From: JACCXE01 sp963718605
GTDB taxonomy: Bacteria > Actinomycetota > Acidimicrobiia > Acidimicrobiales > JACCXE01
Length of the DNA: 64,000 nt
Reading direction: 5' to 3'
Assembly (NCBI GenBank): GCA_963718605.1
Contig: OY970363.1
Location: 124,001-188,000, forward strand
Shown: positions 52,228-60,255 of the stretch, piece by piece
How positions within the stretch are numbered: position 1 is the first letter of the stretch
Layout: each line of letters opens with the position of its first letter
Notes under the pieces: model-generated
Told to the model about the DNA's origin: nothing
The model's input: only the letters and a program-made list of their open reading frames with translations
Database searches by the model: none
Position numbers and translations under genes: made by a program

Positions 52228-52890
52228 TTACCGCATGGGAGAATTCTCTGCCGCCCAAGCGCGGATCATCGGCGGCACGCTCTGCGCCATCAGTTCGAGA
52301 AACTCGTCGTCGCGTTCGATCGGTTCGTGCTCGACCCAGTGCGTCACGGCCGCGATCGCGAAGCTGAGCAAGGTCTCCGCGGCCCAGTCCAAACGCGCGC
52401 CTTTCATGCCAGCGTTGGTCAACAGCGATCGCACGAAGAACACCGCCGGCGCACGGAACCCGTCCGCATGCGCGGCGAACTGTGGCTCGCGCGCGGCGTG
52501 CTGCCACAACACGTTGAAGCCGTTGCGGTCGGCCCGCGCAACAGTGAGGAGCGCTCGCACCGCCGCGTATCCGGGAGCGTCGCTCGACGCGTGCAACGCG
52601 TCGACGAGCATCGCCGCGGTCTCGGCGACGACGACGTCATACAGCTCCTCTTTCGACTCGAAGTGGCGGTACACGATGAGCCGCGTCACGCCCGCCGCGA
52701 CCGCAACGTCTTCCATCGAGGTGGCCGCGAACCCGCGTTCGGCGAACGCGTCTTTCGCAGCCGCGATCAGGGCGGTGCGTCGTTCTGCTGCGGGAAGAAG
52801 TTTTCGCTGTATACACTGATGTATACACCTGGATGGGGAGGCAAGCGTGCAGCTTGAATGGACTGAGGCAGAGCTTCTAGAGACGCACAA
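52228..52890 (-). CDS. TetR-family transcriptional regulator with unclear start
   Basis: The HTH is AALIAAAKDAF-type (RRTALIAAAKDAFAERGF / AGVTRLIVYRHFESKEELY) and the ligand domain is normal length, so about 190 residues are expected. In the ~12 codons before the first helix there is no ATG, GTG or TTG; the only standard in-frame start upstream is GTG 52890, which would add ~30 residues, place the palindrome 52808-52827 in its codons 22-28 and overlap the divergent gene. An ATA or other rare start is the alternative. It is probably a local regulator of the ferritin-like gene. Confidence 0.7.
   Translation of the reverse strand: MCVSRSSASVHSSCTLASPSRCIHQCIQRKLLPAAERRTALIAAAKDAFAERGFAATSMEDVAVAAGVTRLIVYRHFESKEELYDVVVAETAAMLVDALHASSDAPGYAAVRALLTVARADRNGFNVLWQHAAREPQFAAHADGFRAPAVFFVRSLLTNAGMKGARLDWAAETLLSFAIAAVTHWVEHEPIERDDEFLELMAQSVPPMIRAWAAENSPMR
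52808..52827. promoter_or_regulatory. Palindromic operator between TetR and ferritin-like genes
   Basis: TGTATACA-CTGA-TGTATACA: two identical 8-base palindromes that together form an inverted repeat with a 4-base spacer, located 19 bases before the GTG of the ferritin-like gene and near the probable N-terminus of the divergent TetR. Size and position fit a TetR dimer site. Confidence 0.72.
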
Positions 52891-53926
52891 GGTCGTCGAG
52901 CCGCTGGTGGCCGATGGCGTGAAGTGCCATGGCGGCTTCGACGAGAACGGCGACTACGTATCGCCGCGCACGAAGAACCGCTGGACCGCCATCAACAATT
53001 GGAAGGCCGAGCACGCCAAGAACTTCGGAACCGAACTGCTGGACATCGGCCTCGACCGCTGGCCCGCGCACTATCCGAACGTCGCGCAGGCGAAGTACCT
53101 CCTCGAGCAAGGCGTCACCGAGCCGATGATCTCGACGCTGACCCGCGTCGGAACCGTCGAAGGCTTCGGCGCGTTCTTGCGTTACTCCCCCCTCCCCGAT
53201 CTGCAGGCGAACTTCGACGAACCGATCAAAGGCACGGCGATGGCGCACCTCGGCGGCGGGCTGTTCGAGGCGCATGCCCGCGACGAGGCCGGCTACGAAG
53301 ACGAGGGCGGGCACAAACAAATGTGGTTCGCAGCGCGTGACGTGGCCTTCGAGCGCCCGGTAAACGACGACCAGACCCAGATCATGCTGGCGCGCATGGG
53401 CATCGGCGCCGGTGCGAACACACAGAAAAGCACCGGCATCCTCAGCCAACTCAACGCTGATCGCATGCTGCCCGACCTCGACGCCGACCTCGAGTCACTG
53501 ATCCAGCGCATGACGAGCCTGCTGCTCATCGAGATCAGCGCGTTCCACATCTTTGCTTGGGCCGAAGAGGTTCTGGGCGACACGGATCTCACCGCGGGCG
53601 ACGGCGAAGCGGCAAAGCTCGTGGCGTACATCCGAGCCGACGAGACCCCGCACGTCGAGTACCTCAAGACCACGCTGACCGAGATGCGCGACCGCACCTT
53701 CATCGGCCAAAGCGGCAAGAAGTACGCCGGCACCGACGTAATCGGTCAAGTGTGGGAGACGGCCGTCGCGAACTCGCTCGGGCCGAACCGGGTCGCGAAC
53801 CTGCAGACCCAGTACAACGAGTTGAAGCACGCGCTGGCGTCGCGCACCGATGGCGACGAGATCCTCGCCCGCTACCACGCCCTCGGGGACCTAGAAGAGG
53901 GTGTTCTCGAAGCTGCCGCTCTTTAG
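52847..53926 (+). CDS. Ferritin-like di-iron protein, function unknown
   Basis: 359 residues from GTG 52847, with a strong GGGGAGG at 52835-52841. The ferritin-like signature is suggested by HAKNFGTELL, AHLGGGLFEAHARDEAGYED, LIEISAFHIFAWAEEVL and ADETPHVEYLKTTL (E-x-x-H). Two Glu/ExxH pairs on long helices would hold a di-iron site, as in oxygenases of the AurF/CmlI or ribonucleotide-reductase type. I do not recognise a specific family. Likely controlled by the TetR and palindrome upstream. Its last 36 bases overlap nucS. Confidence 0.6.
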   Translation: MQLEWTEAELLETHKVVEPLVADGVKCHGGFDENGDYVSPRTKNRWTAINNWKAEHAKNFGTELLDIGLDRWPAHYPNVAQAKYLLEQGVTEPMISTLTRVGTVEGFGAFLRYSPLPDLQANFDEPIKGTAMAHLGGGLFEAHARDEAGYEDEGGHKQMWFAARDVAFERPVNDDQTQIMLARMGIGAGANTQKSTGILSQLNADRMLPDLDADLESLIQRMTSLLLIEISAFHIFAWAEEVLGDTDLTAGDGEAAKLVAYIRADETPHVEYLKTTLTEMRDRTFIGQSGKKYAGTDVIGQVWETAVANSLGPNRVANLQTQYNELKHALASRTDGDEILARYHALGDLEEGVLEAAAL

Positions 53927-54547
53927 CGCGTCGTAGTCCACCTCAACCCAACCCAGCCCGCGCTCTTCGGCGAGCACCTTCGCCTGCGGGCTGACGCGTT
54001 GCGCCGCGAAGATCCCGCGCACCGGAAGCAGCCGCGAGTCCTTCTCGAAGAACTCCATGTAGCGCGCCAGCTGCTCGACACCGTCAATCTCGCCGCGCCG
54101 CTTCACCTCTACGACCACGGTGGTGCCGTCGGCGTGCTTGTACATGAGGTCGACCGGACCGATCGGCGTCGGGTACTCGCGGCGCACGAACGCCAGATCG
54201 GGTTCGATCGCGTCGGGCGTCGCTGCGAGTAGATCGCGCAGCGTGTGCTCCACGCCGTCCTTCACGAGCCCAGGCCCGACCGCCATGTCGTGCGCACTGT
54301 CTGAGAACACTTCCTCGAAGTCGATGATGAGCGTCTCGCCCTTCGAGTTCGTCACCACCCATTGCAGGTCGGACTCCTGCACGTGATTCGGCGCCATCAT
54401 CCAGTTCAACGGCTTGTACGCGCCCGCGTCTGCGTGAATGGCGACACAGCCGTCGGCCTTGACCATTACCAAGCGCACACCTGAGGGCAGCACCGCGGAC
54501 AGGCGGCCGCTGTAGGTCACCGTGCACTGCGCGACAACAAGACGCAT
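53891..54547 (-). CDS. nucS: Mismatch-specific endonuclease NucS
   Basis: 218 residues. VTYSGRLSAVLPSGVRLVMV and HADAGAYKPLNWM are the N-terminal DNA-binding half; GPVDLMYKHADGTTVVVEVK holds the restriction-type D..ExK active site, and QLARYMEFFEKD follows. The C-terminal SFENTLF is a likely beta-clamp-binding peptide. NucS replaces MutS/MutL in many actinobacteria. The arsC-like gene is upstream with a 2-base gap. Supports the actinobacterial assignment. Confidence 0.95.
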   Translation of the reverse strand: MRLVVAQCTVTYSGRLSAVLPSGVRLVMVKADGCVAIHADAGAYKPLNWMMAPNHVQESDLQWVVTNSKGETLIIDFEEVFSDSAHDMAVGPGLVKDGVEHTLRDLLAATPDAIEPDLAFVRREYPTPIGPVDLMYKHADGTTVVVEVKRRGEIDGVEQLARYMEFFEKDSRLLPVRGIFAAQRVSPQAKVLAEERGLGWVEVDYDALKSGSFENTLF

Positions 54548-54549
54548 TG

Positions 54550-54912
54550 CTACGAAAAGAGATCGAGTACGAGCTCGGGCGGCCGGCCCACGACGGCCTT
54601 GCCGTCGCCCGAGATCACGATCGGGCGTTCGATCAGCTCGGGGTGAGCGACGAGAGCGTCCAGAATCTCGTCGCGTGACGCGGTCTTGAGGCCGAGTTCT
54701 TTCGACTTGTCCTCGCCGAGACGCACGATGGTCTTGACGTCGGGGTCACCCATCATGGCCAACACCGACTCGAGTTCCTTCCGAGTCGGTGGTTCTTCGA
54801 TGTAGTTGCGCGTTTCGAACTCGACCCCGCGCACGCTCAGGAGATCGCACGCGCCCCGACTCTTCGAGCAGCGCTGGTTGTGCCACACAACGGCCGTCGG
54901 CATTTCGGACAT
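54550..54912 (-). CDS. ArsC/Spx-family protein (probable arsenate reductase)
   Basis: 120 residues. Catalytic Cys in HNQRCSKSRGACDLL (residues ~11-25) and the Arg of IERPIVISGDGKAVVGRPPE (~93-112), both typical of glutaredoxin-dependent ArsC. No ars operon neighbours are seen, so a general thiol-transfer role is possible. Start ATG 54912. Confidence 0.85.
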   Translation of the reverse strand: MSEMPTAVVWHNQRCSKSRGACDLLSVRGVEFETRNYIEEPPTRKELESVLAMMGDPDVKTIVRLGEDKSKELGLKTASRDEILDALVAHPELIERPIVISGDGKAVVGRPPELVLDLFS

Positions 54913-55049
54913 GGGCCGAATCTAGGCGCGCCCGGCGCGCGCCCCCTGCAGGCGCGGGCGGTCCTGCTTCGCGCCAGCGTCCTAGCGAATTCGGCCGAGC
55001 GAAACCGCGCAACGGGGCCACATCACACCCCCTTGCGATACTCGGCGAG

Positions 55050-55889
55050 GTGCACGCGCCGTATTACGTCGACCGGGTCTTCGGGATGGGGCTGCGCTAC
55101 CTCGCGTGCACCGCGCTGCGGAAACCGGGCCGGCCGATGACGGTGGCCGAACTCGTTGTCGCGATCGAGGCGCAGGGGTTTTCGATCGGCGACAACGCGA
55201 ACAAGGTCGTCGCCGACGCCCTGCGTTGGGAGGTCCGCAAGGGGCGCATTGTGAAGGTCGGCCGCGGTCGTTACCGCTACGGGCGCATGCCCCGGTCAAC
55301 TGAGTGGTGGATGCAGCACCAAGTCCAAGCAATTCGCTCGGCGCAATTCGCTTCCACGCTGACAAAAAACACAGGTGACGCTGCGGACGGAATCGCTACG
55401 GTCCCGCAGATTGTGAACGACATTGGGATTGAGCGAGTCCGAGCAGGCGCGGGTGCGGTGTGCGCCGAAATCCTGGCGACCCTGCCGACGTGGTTCGGGA
55501 TCCCCGAGGCGAACACGGCCTACGTCGACGCCGCTGAGGCGCACTCGACGTTCGTGGCGTTCGAAACCGCTGGAACGAGCACGCGGGCCGTCGGGCTGAC
55601 CACGGTGACGCGGTTCGGCGAGTACTCGGCCGACGTGCACCTGATGGCGGTGCGGCCGGAACTGCACCGCCGCGGAGTCGGCCGGCGCATGCTCGACGCG
55701 GCCGAAGCGTGGCTGCGCGAGGAAGGGGTCGAGTACTTGCAGGTCAAGACGCTCAGCGCGTCGGCTACCGACGAGGGCTATGCGCGCACGCGGGCCTTCT
55801 ACCGTTCCGTAGGGTTTCGTGAGCTTGAAGAGTTTCCGGAGTTGTGGGATCCATCGAATCCCGCGCTCCAAATGATCAAGCGCTTGTAG
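55050..55889 (+). CDS. Winged-helix protein fused to a GNAT acetyltransferase
   Basis: 279 residues from GTG 55050 (ATG 55086-region MGLRY is an alternative). The N-terminal ~95 residues (RPMTVAELVVAIEAQGFSIG, SKVV-like NKVVADALRWEVRKGRIVKV, RMPRSTEWWMQHQVQAIR) match a small actinobacterial winged-helix family usually found alone. The C-terminal ~160 residues are a GNAT domain: VHLMAVRPELHRRGVGRRML is the acetyl-CoA loop and ARTRAFYRSVGFRELEEF the end. A GTG near 55411 could start the GNAT as a separate protein. The stop directly abuts the tRNA gene. Confidence 0.72.
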   Translation: MHAPYYVDRVFGMGLRYLACTALRKPGRPMTVAELVVAIEAQGFSIGDNANKVVADALRWEVRKGRIVKVGRGRYRYGRMPRSTEWWMQHQVQAIRSAQFASTLTKNTGDAADGIATVPQIVNDIGIERVRAGAGAVCAEILATLPTWFGIPEANTAYVDAAEAHSTFVAFETAGTSTRAVGLTTVTRFGEYSADVHLMAVRPELHRRGVGRRMLDAAEAWLREEGVEYLQVKTLSASATDEGYARTRAFYRSVGFRELEEFPELWDPSNPALQMIKRL

Positions 55890-55962
55890 GCCCTCGTAGC
55901 CCAATGGCAGAGGCAGGGGACTTAAAATCCCCCAAGTGCGGGTTCGAGTCCCGCCGAGGGCA
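55890..55962 (+). tRNA. tRNA with UAA anticodon (Leu), short variable loop
   Basis: Acceptor arms GCCCTCG (55890-55896) and CGAGGGC (55955-55961) pair fully; anticodon stem GGGGA/TCCCC around loop CTTAAAA gives anticodon TAA at 55923-55925; T-stem GCGGG/CCCGC with loop TTCGAGT. The variable loop is only five bases (CAAGT), whereas tRNA-Leu normally has a long variable arm. Discriminator base A; CCA is not encoded. The gene begins one base after the GNAT stop codon and is followed by an integrase, so its 3' end is a likely att site. Confidence 0.85.
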
Positions 55963-56004
55963 CAAGAAAGCGCAGGTCAGAGCCTTGCCGCCGCGGTTGG
56001 CGGC

Positions 56005-57135
56005 TCACGAGGAGCCTTTCCGCCACCCGCCAGCCACCCGCGCTGTTTCGATGACGTCGTCGAGGTAGCTGGCGACGGCCCTGTCGCGCTCGGCTGCCGC
56101 GTGCTGATATCGGAGCGCGGCGTGCGGCGTTGAATGGCCGATACGCGCCATCAATTCCTTCAACGTGATGCCCGGAGTGCGCGCGGCCATCGTCGCCGCG
56201 TGGTGACGAAGGTCGTGGATTCGTAGCCCCTCCGGAGCGCCTACCGTGGCAACGGCAGGTCGCCAGTTCTCGGAAAGCACGCCACGCGTCAACGGCGCAC
56301 CGGTGACTTCGGATGTGAACAGCAACGCGTCCGCCGCGGGCGCGACGAAGCGCGCCAGGTGCTCGTCGAGGACGTCAACGACGACACGCGGAATGGCGAC
56401 CGTTCGCCTTCCTGCATCGGTCTTCGTGTGGTCCACGAATACCTGCTTCCCGCTGATCTCCTGCGACTGCCCGAACACGTCGACGGTTGCGTGCAGCAAG
56501 TTCACGTCTCGTCGCCGCAGCCCGAGCGATTCGCCCGTCCGCAATGAAGCAAAGCCGGCGAGCATCACGATCGCGCTGAGTCGTTCGTCGATTGCATCGG
56601 CCAGTTGCAGCACCATCGCTGTTGGGACAAGCGGTCGTTCTTCCGGATACTCCTGGCCTCCGCCGCGGATGCGACAGGGACACGATCGGATGACCTGCTC
56701 GGCTTCTGCTGTTCGCATCACTGCGCGCAACGTTCGATACGCCTTCGCCGCCTGACCCAACCCCGACGCCGCCGTTACCCCGTCGTGCCATTTATTGACG
56801 GCCTCGATGTTGATCGAGCGCAACTGCTTCTTGCCGAGGGTCTGTTCGATCTGCCGACGCCAGAGCTTGCGGTACCCGTCCTTCGTGCTCAGCCGGAGCG
56901 GGCGGCCTTTCACGAGTCGCCTTTCGAGCCACTCATCGAAGTAGTCGTTGAGCACGCGTCGTGCAGGCCGCGGGTCGAAAACGACGCCCTCGAGCGAGTC
57001 CTGTTCTGCCTGAAGCTTGAGGGCGCGCGCTTCTTCCTGAGTCCGCGCCCACTTCTCGACGCGACGGCCATCCGACCACCAACGGACCTTGTACCGGGTG
57101 CCGCGCTTCGTCTCAAGCCGTTCAATCGTCGCCAA
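56005..57135 (-). CDS. int: Tyrosine-type site-specific integrase
   Basis: 376 residues from TTG 57135, which has GAGGAG 7 bases before it (TTG 57150 is also in frame). N-terminal Arm-type DNA-binding part (KRGTRYKVRWWSDGRRVEKW), SAM-like core-binding domain (~60-160), and catalytic domain with Arg in GFASLRTGESLGL, Lys in DHTKTDAGRRT, HxxR in IHDLRHHAATM, His in RIGHSTPHA and nucleophile Tyr in ALRYQHA. Points toward the tRNA, 42 bases from its 3' end, as in integrative elements. Confidence 0.93.
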   Translation of the reverse strand: MATIERLETKRGTRYKVRWWSDGRRVEKWARTQEEARALKLQAEQDSLEGVVFDPRPARRVLNDYFDEWLERRLVKGRPLRLSTKDGYRKLWRRQIEQTLGKKQLRSINIEAVNKWHDGVTAASGLGQAAKAYRTLRAVMRTAEAEQVIRSCPCRIRGGGQEYPEERPLVPTAMVLQLADAIDERLSAIVMLAGFASLRTGESLGLRRRDVNLLHATVDVFGQSQEISGKQVFVDHTKTDAGRRTVAIPRVVVDVLDEHLARFVAPAADALLFTSEVTGAPLTRGVLSENWRPAVATVGAPEGLRIHDLRHHAATMAARTPGITLKELMARIGHSTPHAALRYQHAAAERDRAVASYLDDVIETARVAGGWRKGSS

Positions 57136-57210
57136 TGGGGGTCTCCTCAAGACAGGTCAACAGTCAGCAATGAATATCGTCGCTCTGCGTGCCGCCCGCT
57201 AGAAGCAACT

Positions 57211-57438
57211 TCAGCTCGCGTTCGGTCGCCGCCCAGCTCCGTTGTGGGATCGCTCCGACACAAATTTCGCTAGCTCGGCGTAAGGCACGCGTCGAGCTCG
57301 CCCGATCGCAACGCTCTCGAGTTCGCCGCGTTCAATCAGGGCGTAGACCGTCGTGCGGCCTATCGCAAGAACACGAGCTGCGTCGGCGACTGTCAAAAGA
57401 AGCGGCGGTTGTGGCGGGAATTCACTCAAGATCGGCAT
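57211..57438 (-). CDS. Excisionase-like helix-turn-helix protein
   Basis: 75 residues. LLLTVADAARVLAIGRTTVY / ALIERGELESVAIGRARRVP is the winged HTH of the Xis/HTH_17 (MerR-like) family. It is upstream of the integrase by 75 bases in the same direction, the usual place for an excisionase in integrative elements. Confidence 0.82.
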   Translation of the reverse strand: MPILSEFPPQPPLLLTVADAARVLAIGRTTVYALIERGELESVAIGRARRVPYAELAKFVSERSHNGAGRRPNAS

Positions 57439-57956
57439 CGTCCCTAAATGCCGCTCCTAACCGTCAAACCGGACAAGTTCGCCAGATTCGCGGTCGCAAT
57501 CGCCACGCCTCTTGGGCCCGGATTCAAGCCTGCGCCTTGAGGTCATGAGCAGCTGACTGCGCATGCCTTGGCCCCCCCATTCATCCCGGTTTAAGCCAAA
57601 TCGAGTCGGCGATGCCGTCCGATTCGAGCGCGTCGGTCGGAATGCGGTCGAGACCGGGGTCGACATGAGCGGCGGCGAGAACGCGGAGTCCTTCGCGAGG
57701 TCCCCCAGCCGAGTCCCAGGCTCGGGGCTGCGAGCAACACGGATCATGTCCCCCGAACGCACGCGTGAGGTTTCGGGCTGCATCCTTCTAGCGGTGACAC
57801 ATATGCCACCTAGCCGCGTGGCAGTTCCAGTCGTGCATCCCGTCGCTGAATGCCCTTGGCCAGTCGACCGCTTTCGTCAATAGACCGGTCGGCAAGTCTC
57901 TAGCGGGTAAGGACCTCGCTGCCGGCGGTGCAAGAAAACGATCCGATGGCCCGACA
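57439..57956. other. 518-base stretch without a supported gene
   Basis: Short open frames exist on both strands (57457-57783 minus, 57563-57883 plus) but neither has a ribosome-binding site, a recognisable domain or plausible composition. I see no repeat or structured RNA. It lies just inside the presumed mobile element and may be decayed DNA. Confidence 0.5.
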
Positions 57957-58607
57957 TCACTTTCCGATCGGCTTGCGGATGCATGCGAACGCGAGATCGG
58001 TTGTGCCAACGAGGGTGAACGGTTTGGACTCCTTGTCAACGAAGAAGTCGTCACACGCGAGCTTAACTCCGGGAAGCTTTGCCCACGCCCTCGGGCTGCA
58101 CTCAAGATCCGCATAGTCGTCGACGAGGACGAGCCCACCCGGCGATAGACGTGGCCACACGTGCTCGAGACTCACAGTGATCGAGTCGTAGAAATCGCCG
58201 TCGAGATAAGCGAAAGCGATTGTCTGTGGCAGTCCTGCCGGGAGAGTCTCATGGAACCATCCTCTGTGGATCTCTGGCACTTTGACACCGTAATGAGCAA
58301 ACGTTTTCTTCAGGTCGTCCACAGTTGCGGCGCGGTCACCCTTAATCAAGTAGGCGTCCTCCGGACCGGGCTCCGGCATGCCCTCAAACGAGTCATAGAC
58401 GTGGAGCTCACGAGAAGTATCAAAGTGGTCGATAATCATCTGGAGAAACGCCGCGGTGCTGCCCGAATGAGATCCGACCTCGACCACCGCGCCAGGTACT
58501 TCAAAGACCAACAGTTGGCTGAGCGCCCAATAGATGTTGACGAGACGATCATCGTCTGTCATCCAAGGGTTCTCCTCCGCGATCTTCAGAATGATCGAGT
58601 TATTCAT
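57957..58607 (-). CDS. TylF/macrocin-O-methyltransferase-family protein
   Basis: 216 residues. VEVGSHSGSTAAFLQMIIDH is the SAM site (motif I), YDSFEGMPEPGPEDAY the family motif after it, AYLDGDFYDSITVSLEHVWP and LVLVDDYADLECSPRAW provide the metal-binding Asp residues. TylF-type enzymes methylate sugars of macrolides and other glycans. Placed in the integrated element near two glycosyltransferase genes, it may modify a sugar of a surface glycan or small molecule. Confidence 0.85.
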   Translation of the reverse strand: MNNSIILKIAEENPWMTDDDRLVNIYWALSQLLVFEVPGAVVEVGSHSGSTAAFLQMIIDHFDTSRELHVYDSFEGMPEPGPEDAYLIKGDRAATVDDLKKTFAHYGVKVPEIHRGWFHETLPAGLPQTIAFAYLDGDFYDSITVSLEHVWPRLSPGGLVLVDDYADLECSPRAWAKLPGVKLACDDFFVDKESKPFTLVGTTDLAFACIRKPIGK

Positions 58608-59102
58608 CTCCCACCTCCGCAGGCACCGAGGAATCTATTGCTTTCGCAACAGGCAACTCTGACGGGACTGAATCGGCCTCGGTTCAGTCGAGGCTCTGAG
58701 TATCGGAATCAGCGTTCACAGGTTCGATGACCAGCCGAAGGAGCGCGGCGTTGGGCTCCGTCGCGGTTGCCCCGGGGCGAGTAACCGCGACGCGGGCGCC
58801 TTTGTTGCGGTTACCGGGCACCTCGGTCCGCATGCTGGTCGCCCTACGAAGTCCTCGCCCCGACGTCCTTGAAAGGCCGCTGCGCAACTCTTCAAGACTA
58901 CGCATTCGTTGCATGACGAGCCCTAGATCCAAGCTCCTATGCGGGCAACGCAACCGAAAGACCCGCAATCCGAGTGACCCCTCCCGCCTCCGCCGCTACA
59001 GTCCGAAAGCCGCGAGCGAACTGGGCGACTCTCGCCGACGCGAGACGATTGCGCGAATTGACTCGTCTCGCGACATTGAGGGCACACTATCTTGAACGCG
59101 AG
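58608..59102. other. 495-base stretch without a supported gene
   Basis: Contains short frames on both strands (58684-58968 minus, 58727-59095 plus) with no recognisable domain. An N-terminal extension of the downstream methyltransferase from GTG 58974 is possible but lacks conserved sequence. No structured RNA or repeat seen. Confidence 0.45.
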
Positions 59103-60111
59103 ATGCCAACGAGAGCAGGACTAATCAAGCGACCTGTGGCGTTTATCTGTCCCGCTGGGTTTGAGCGCCTCGCGGAGCGCGCTGCGGCGGCGGAGCTACG
59201 TGGGTTCGTTACGACCGCGATCGGAGGCGGTTTCATCCTCGGAGAGACTTCCGACTCAGTTGATGCTCTCCGACGGTTTCCATGCGTCTCCAACTCGTTC
59301 GCTGTCGTGTTTTCGGTAGACCGTCGAGACCTGGCTGACGACTTGGCGGCGGTATCACGCGGTCTCCGGGGGGCTCGTTGGCCTACCGGGCTGAGTCAGA
59401 AGGGCACCATTCGGCTCAGGGTCCATTCTGATGGTGAATTTGCGTCTACGTCGAGCGCGGCGGCGCGCTTAGCGGAAGCCGCGATCGGATCATGGTCGGG
59501 TTTGCGAGTTATGCGAGCCGGGGCTCATCTCGAATGCTGGCTGATTCGGCGTTCCGACATGAACCGATCGGTTTTGGCATTGAAACTCACGCCGCAGGCA
59601 TCCGAACGTCTGCGAAAAGGGTCACTTAGTCGGCCTATCGCGAGTTGCCTCGCTCGTGTCTGCCGGGTGGACGCGAAGTCCGTGGTGCTCGATCCGTTCT
59701 GTGGCGCTGGAGCGATCGGACGCGCTTGTCTTGCCGCAGGAGCTGGACGCGTTTGGCTGAATGACATCGCGTTAGACCTCGACGGTGACTTGAGCGACAC
59801 CGTGGACCCGAGGCTGCGGGTGAGCTCGTGCGACGTGCGAGACCTGCCGGTCGCTCCGTCGAGCATTTCCCTTATCGTCACGGATCCCCCGTGGGGCCAA
59901 TTCGACAGATGTGTCGACGTCGTTGATCTGTACCGAGACTTCGGACAGCGTCGCCAAGCCCACGCTCGAAATAGGCGGCCGCGTTGTAATGCTGAGCGGA
60001 GCACAAGATGATGCGTTACGGGCGTTCACGCAAGCGGGTAGATTTCAAATTCGGCTTGATGAGCCGGTGCTCGTAAACGGTCGCAAGGCTCGGGTTCTGC
60101 AGTTTGAATAG
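59103..60111 (+). pseudogene. THUMP/UPF0020-type RNA methyltransferase interrupted by a single-base frameshift
   Basis: Read from ATG 59103 (GTG 58974 possible). KRPVAFICPAGFERLAERAA opens a THUMP-like domain; the methyltransferase part has LDPFCGAGAIGRACLAAGAG and LIVTDPPWGQFDR (DPPW catalytic motif). Near 59946-59952 the frame shifts by one base; the other frame continues VAKPTLEIGGRVVMLSG and VNGRKARVLQFE to 60111, the normal end of the family. Removing one base gives 335 residues. It probably modifies guanine in tRNA or rRNA (Trm14/TrmN-like). Confidence 0.7.
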
Positions 60112-60255
60112 GCGTTCGGGTCCAGATTTTGCGGTGGCGCGCTCGGCGCCATTCGATGCCCGCCACAACGCGTCATCGCGACACGCCAACTTCGACTCTC
60201 CTCCGATAGCGCGTTCGGGACGCGTCAGAAGTACAAAAGCAAATGGGAGCCCCGC

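Noticed and set aside
57457..57883. Two small open frames in the integrase-proximal gap
   Set aside because: No recognisable domain, ribosome-binding site or consistent composition.
58684..59095. Small open frames between the TylF and THUMP-type genes
   Set aside because: Unsupported by motif, start signal or composition.
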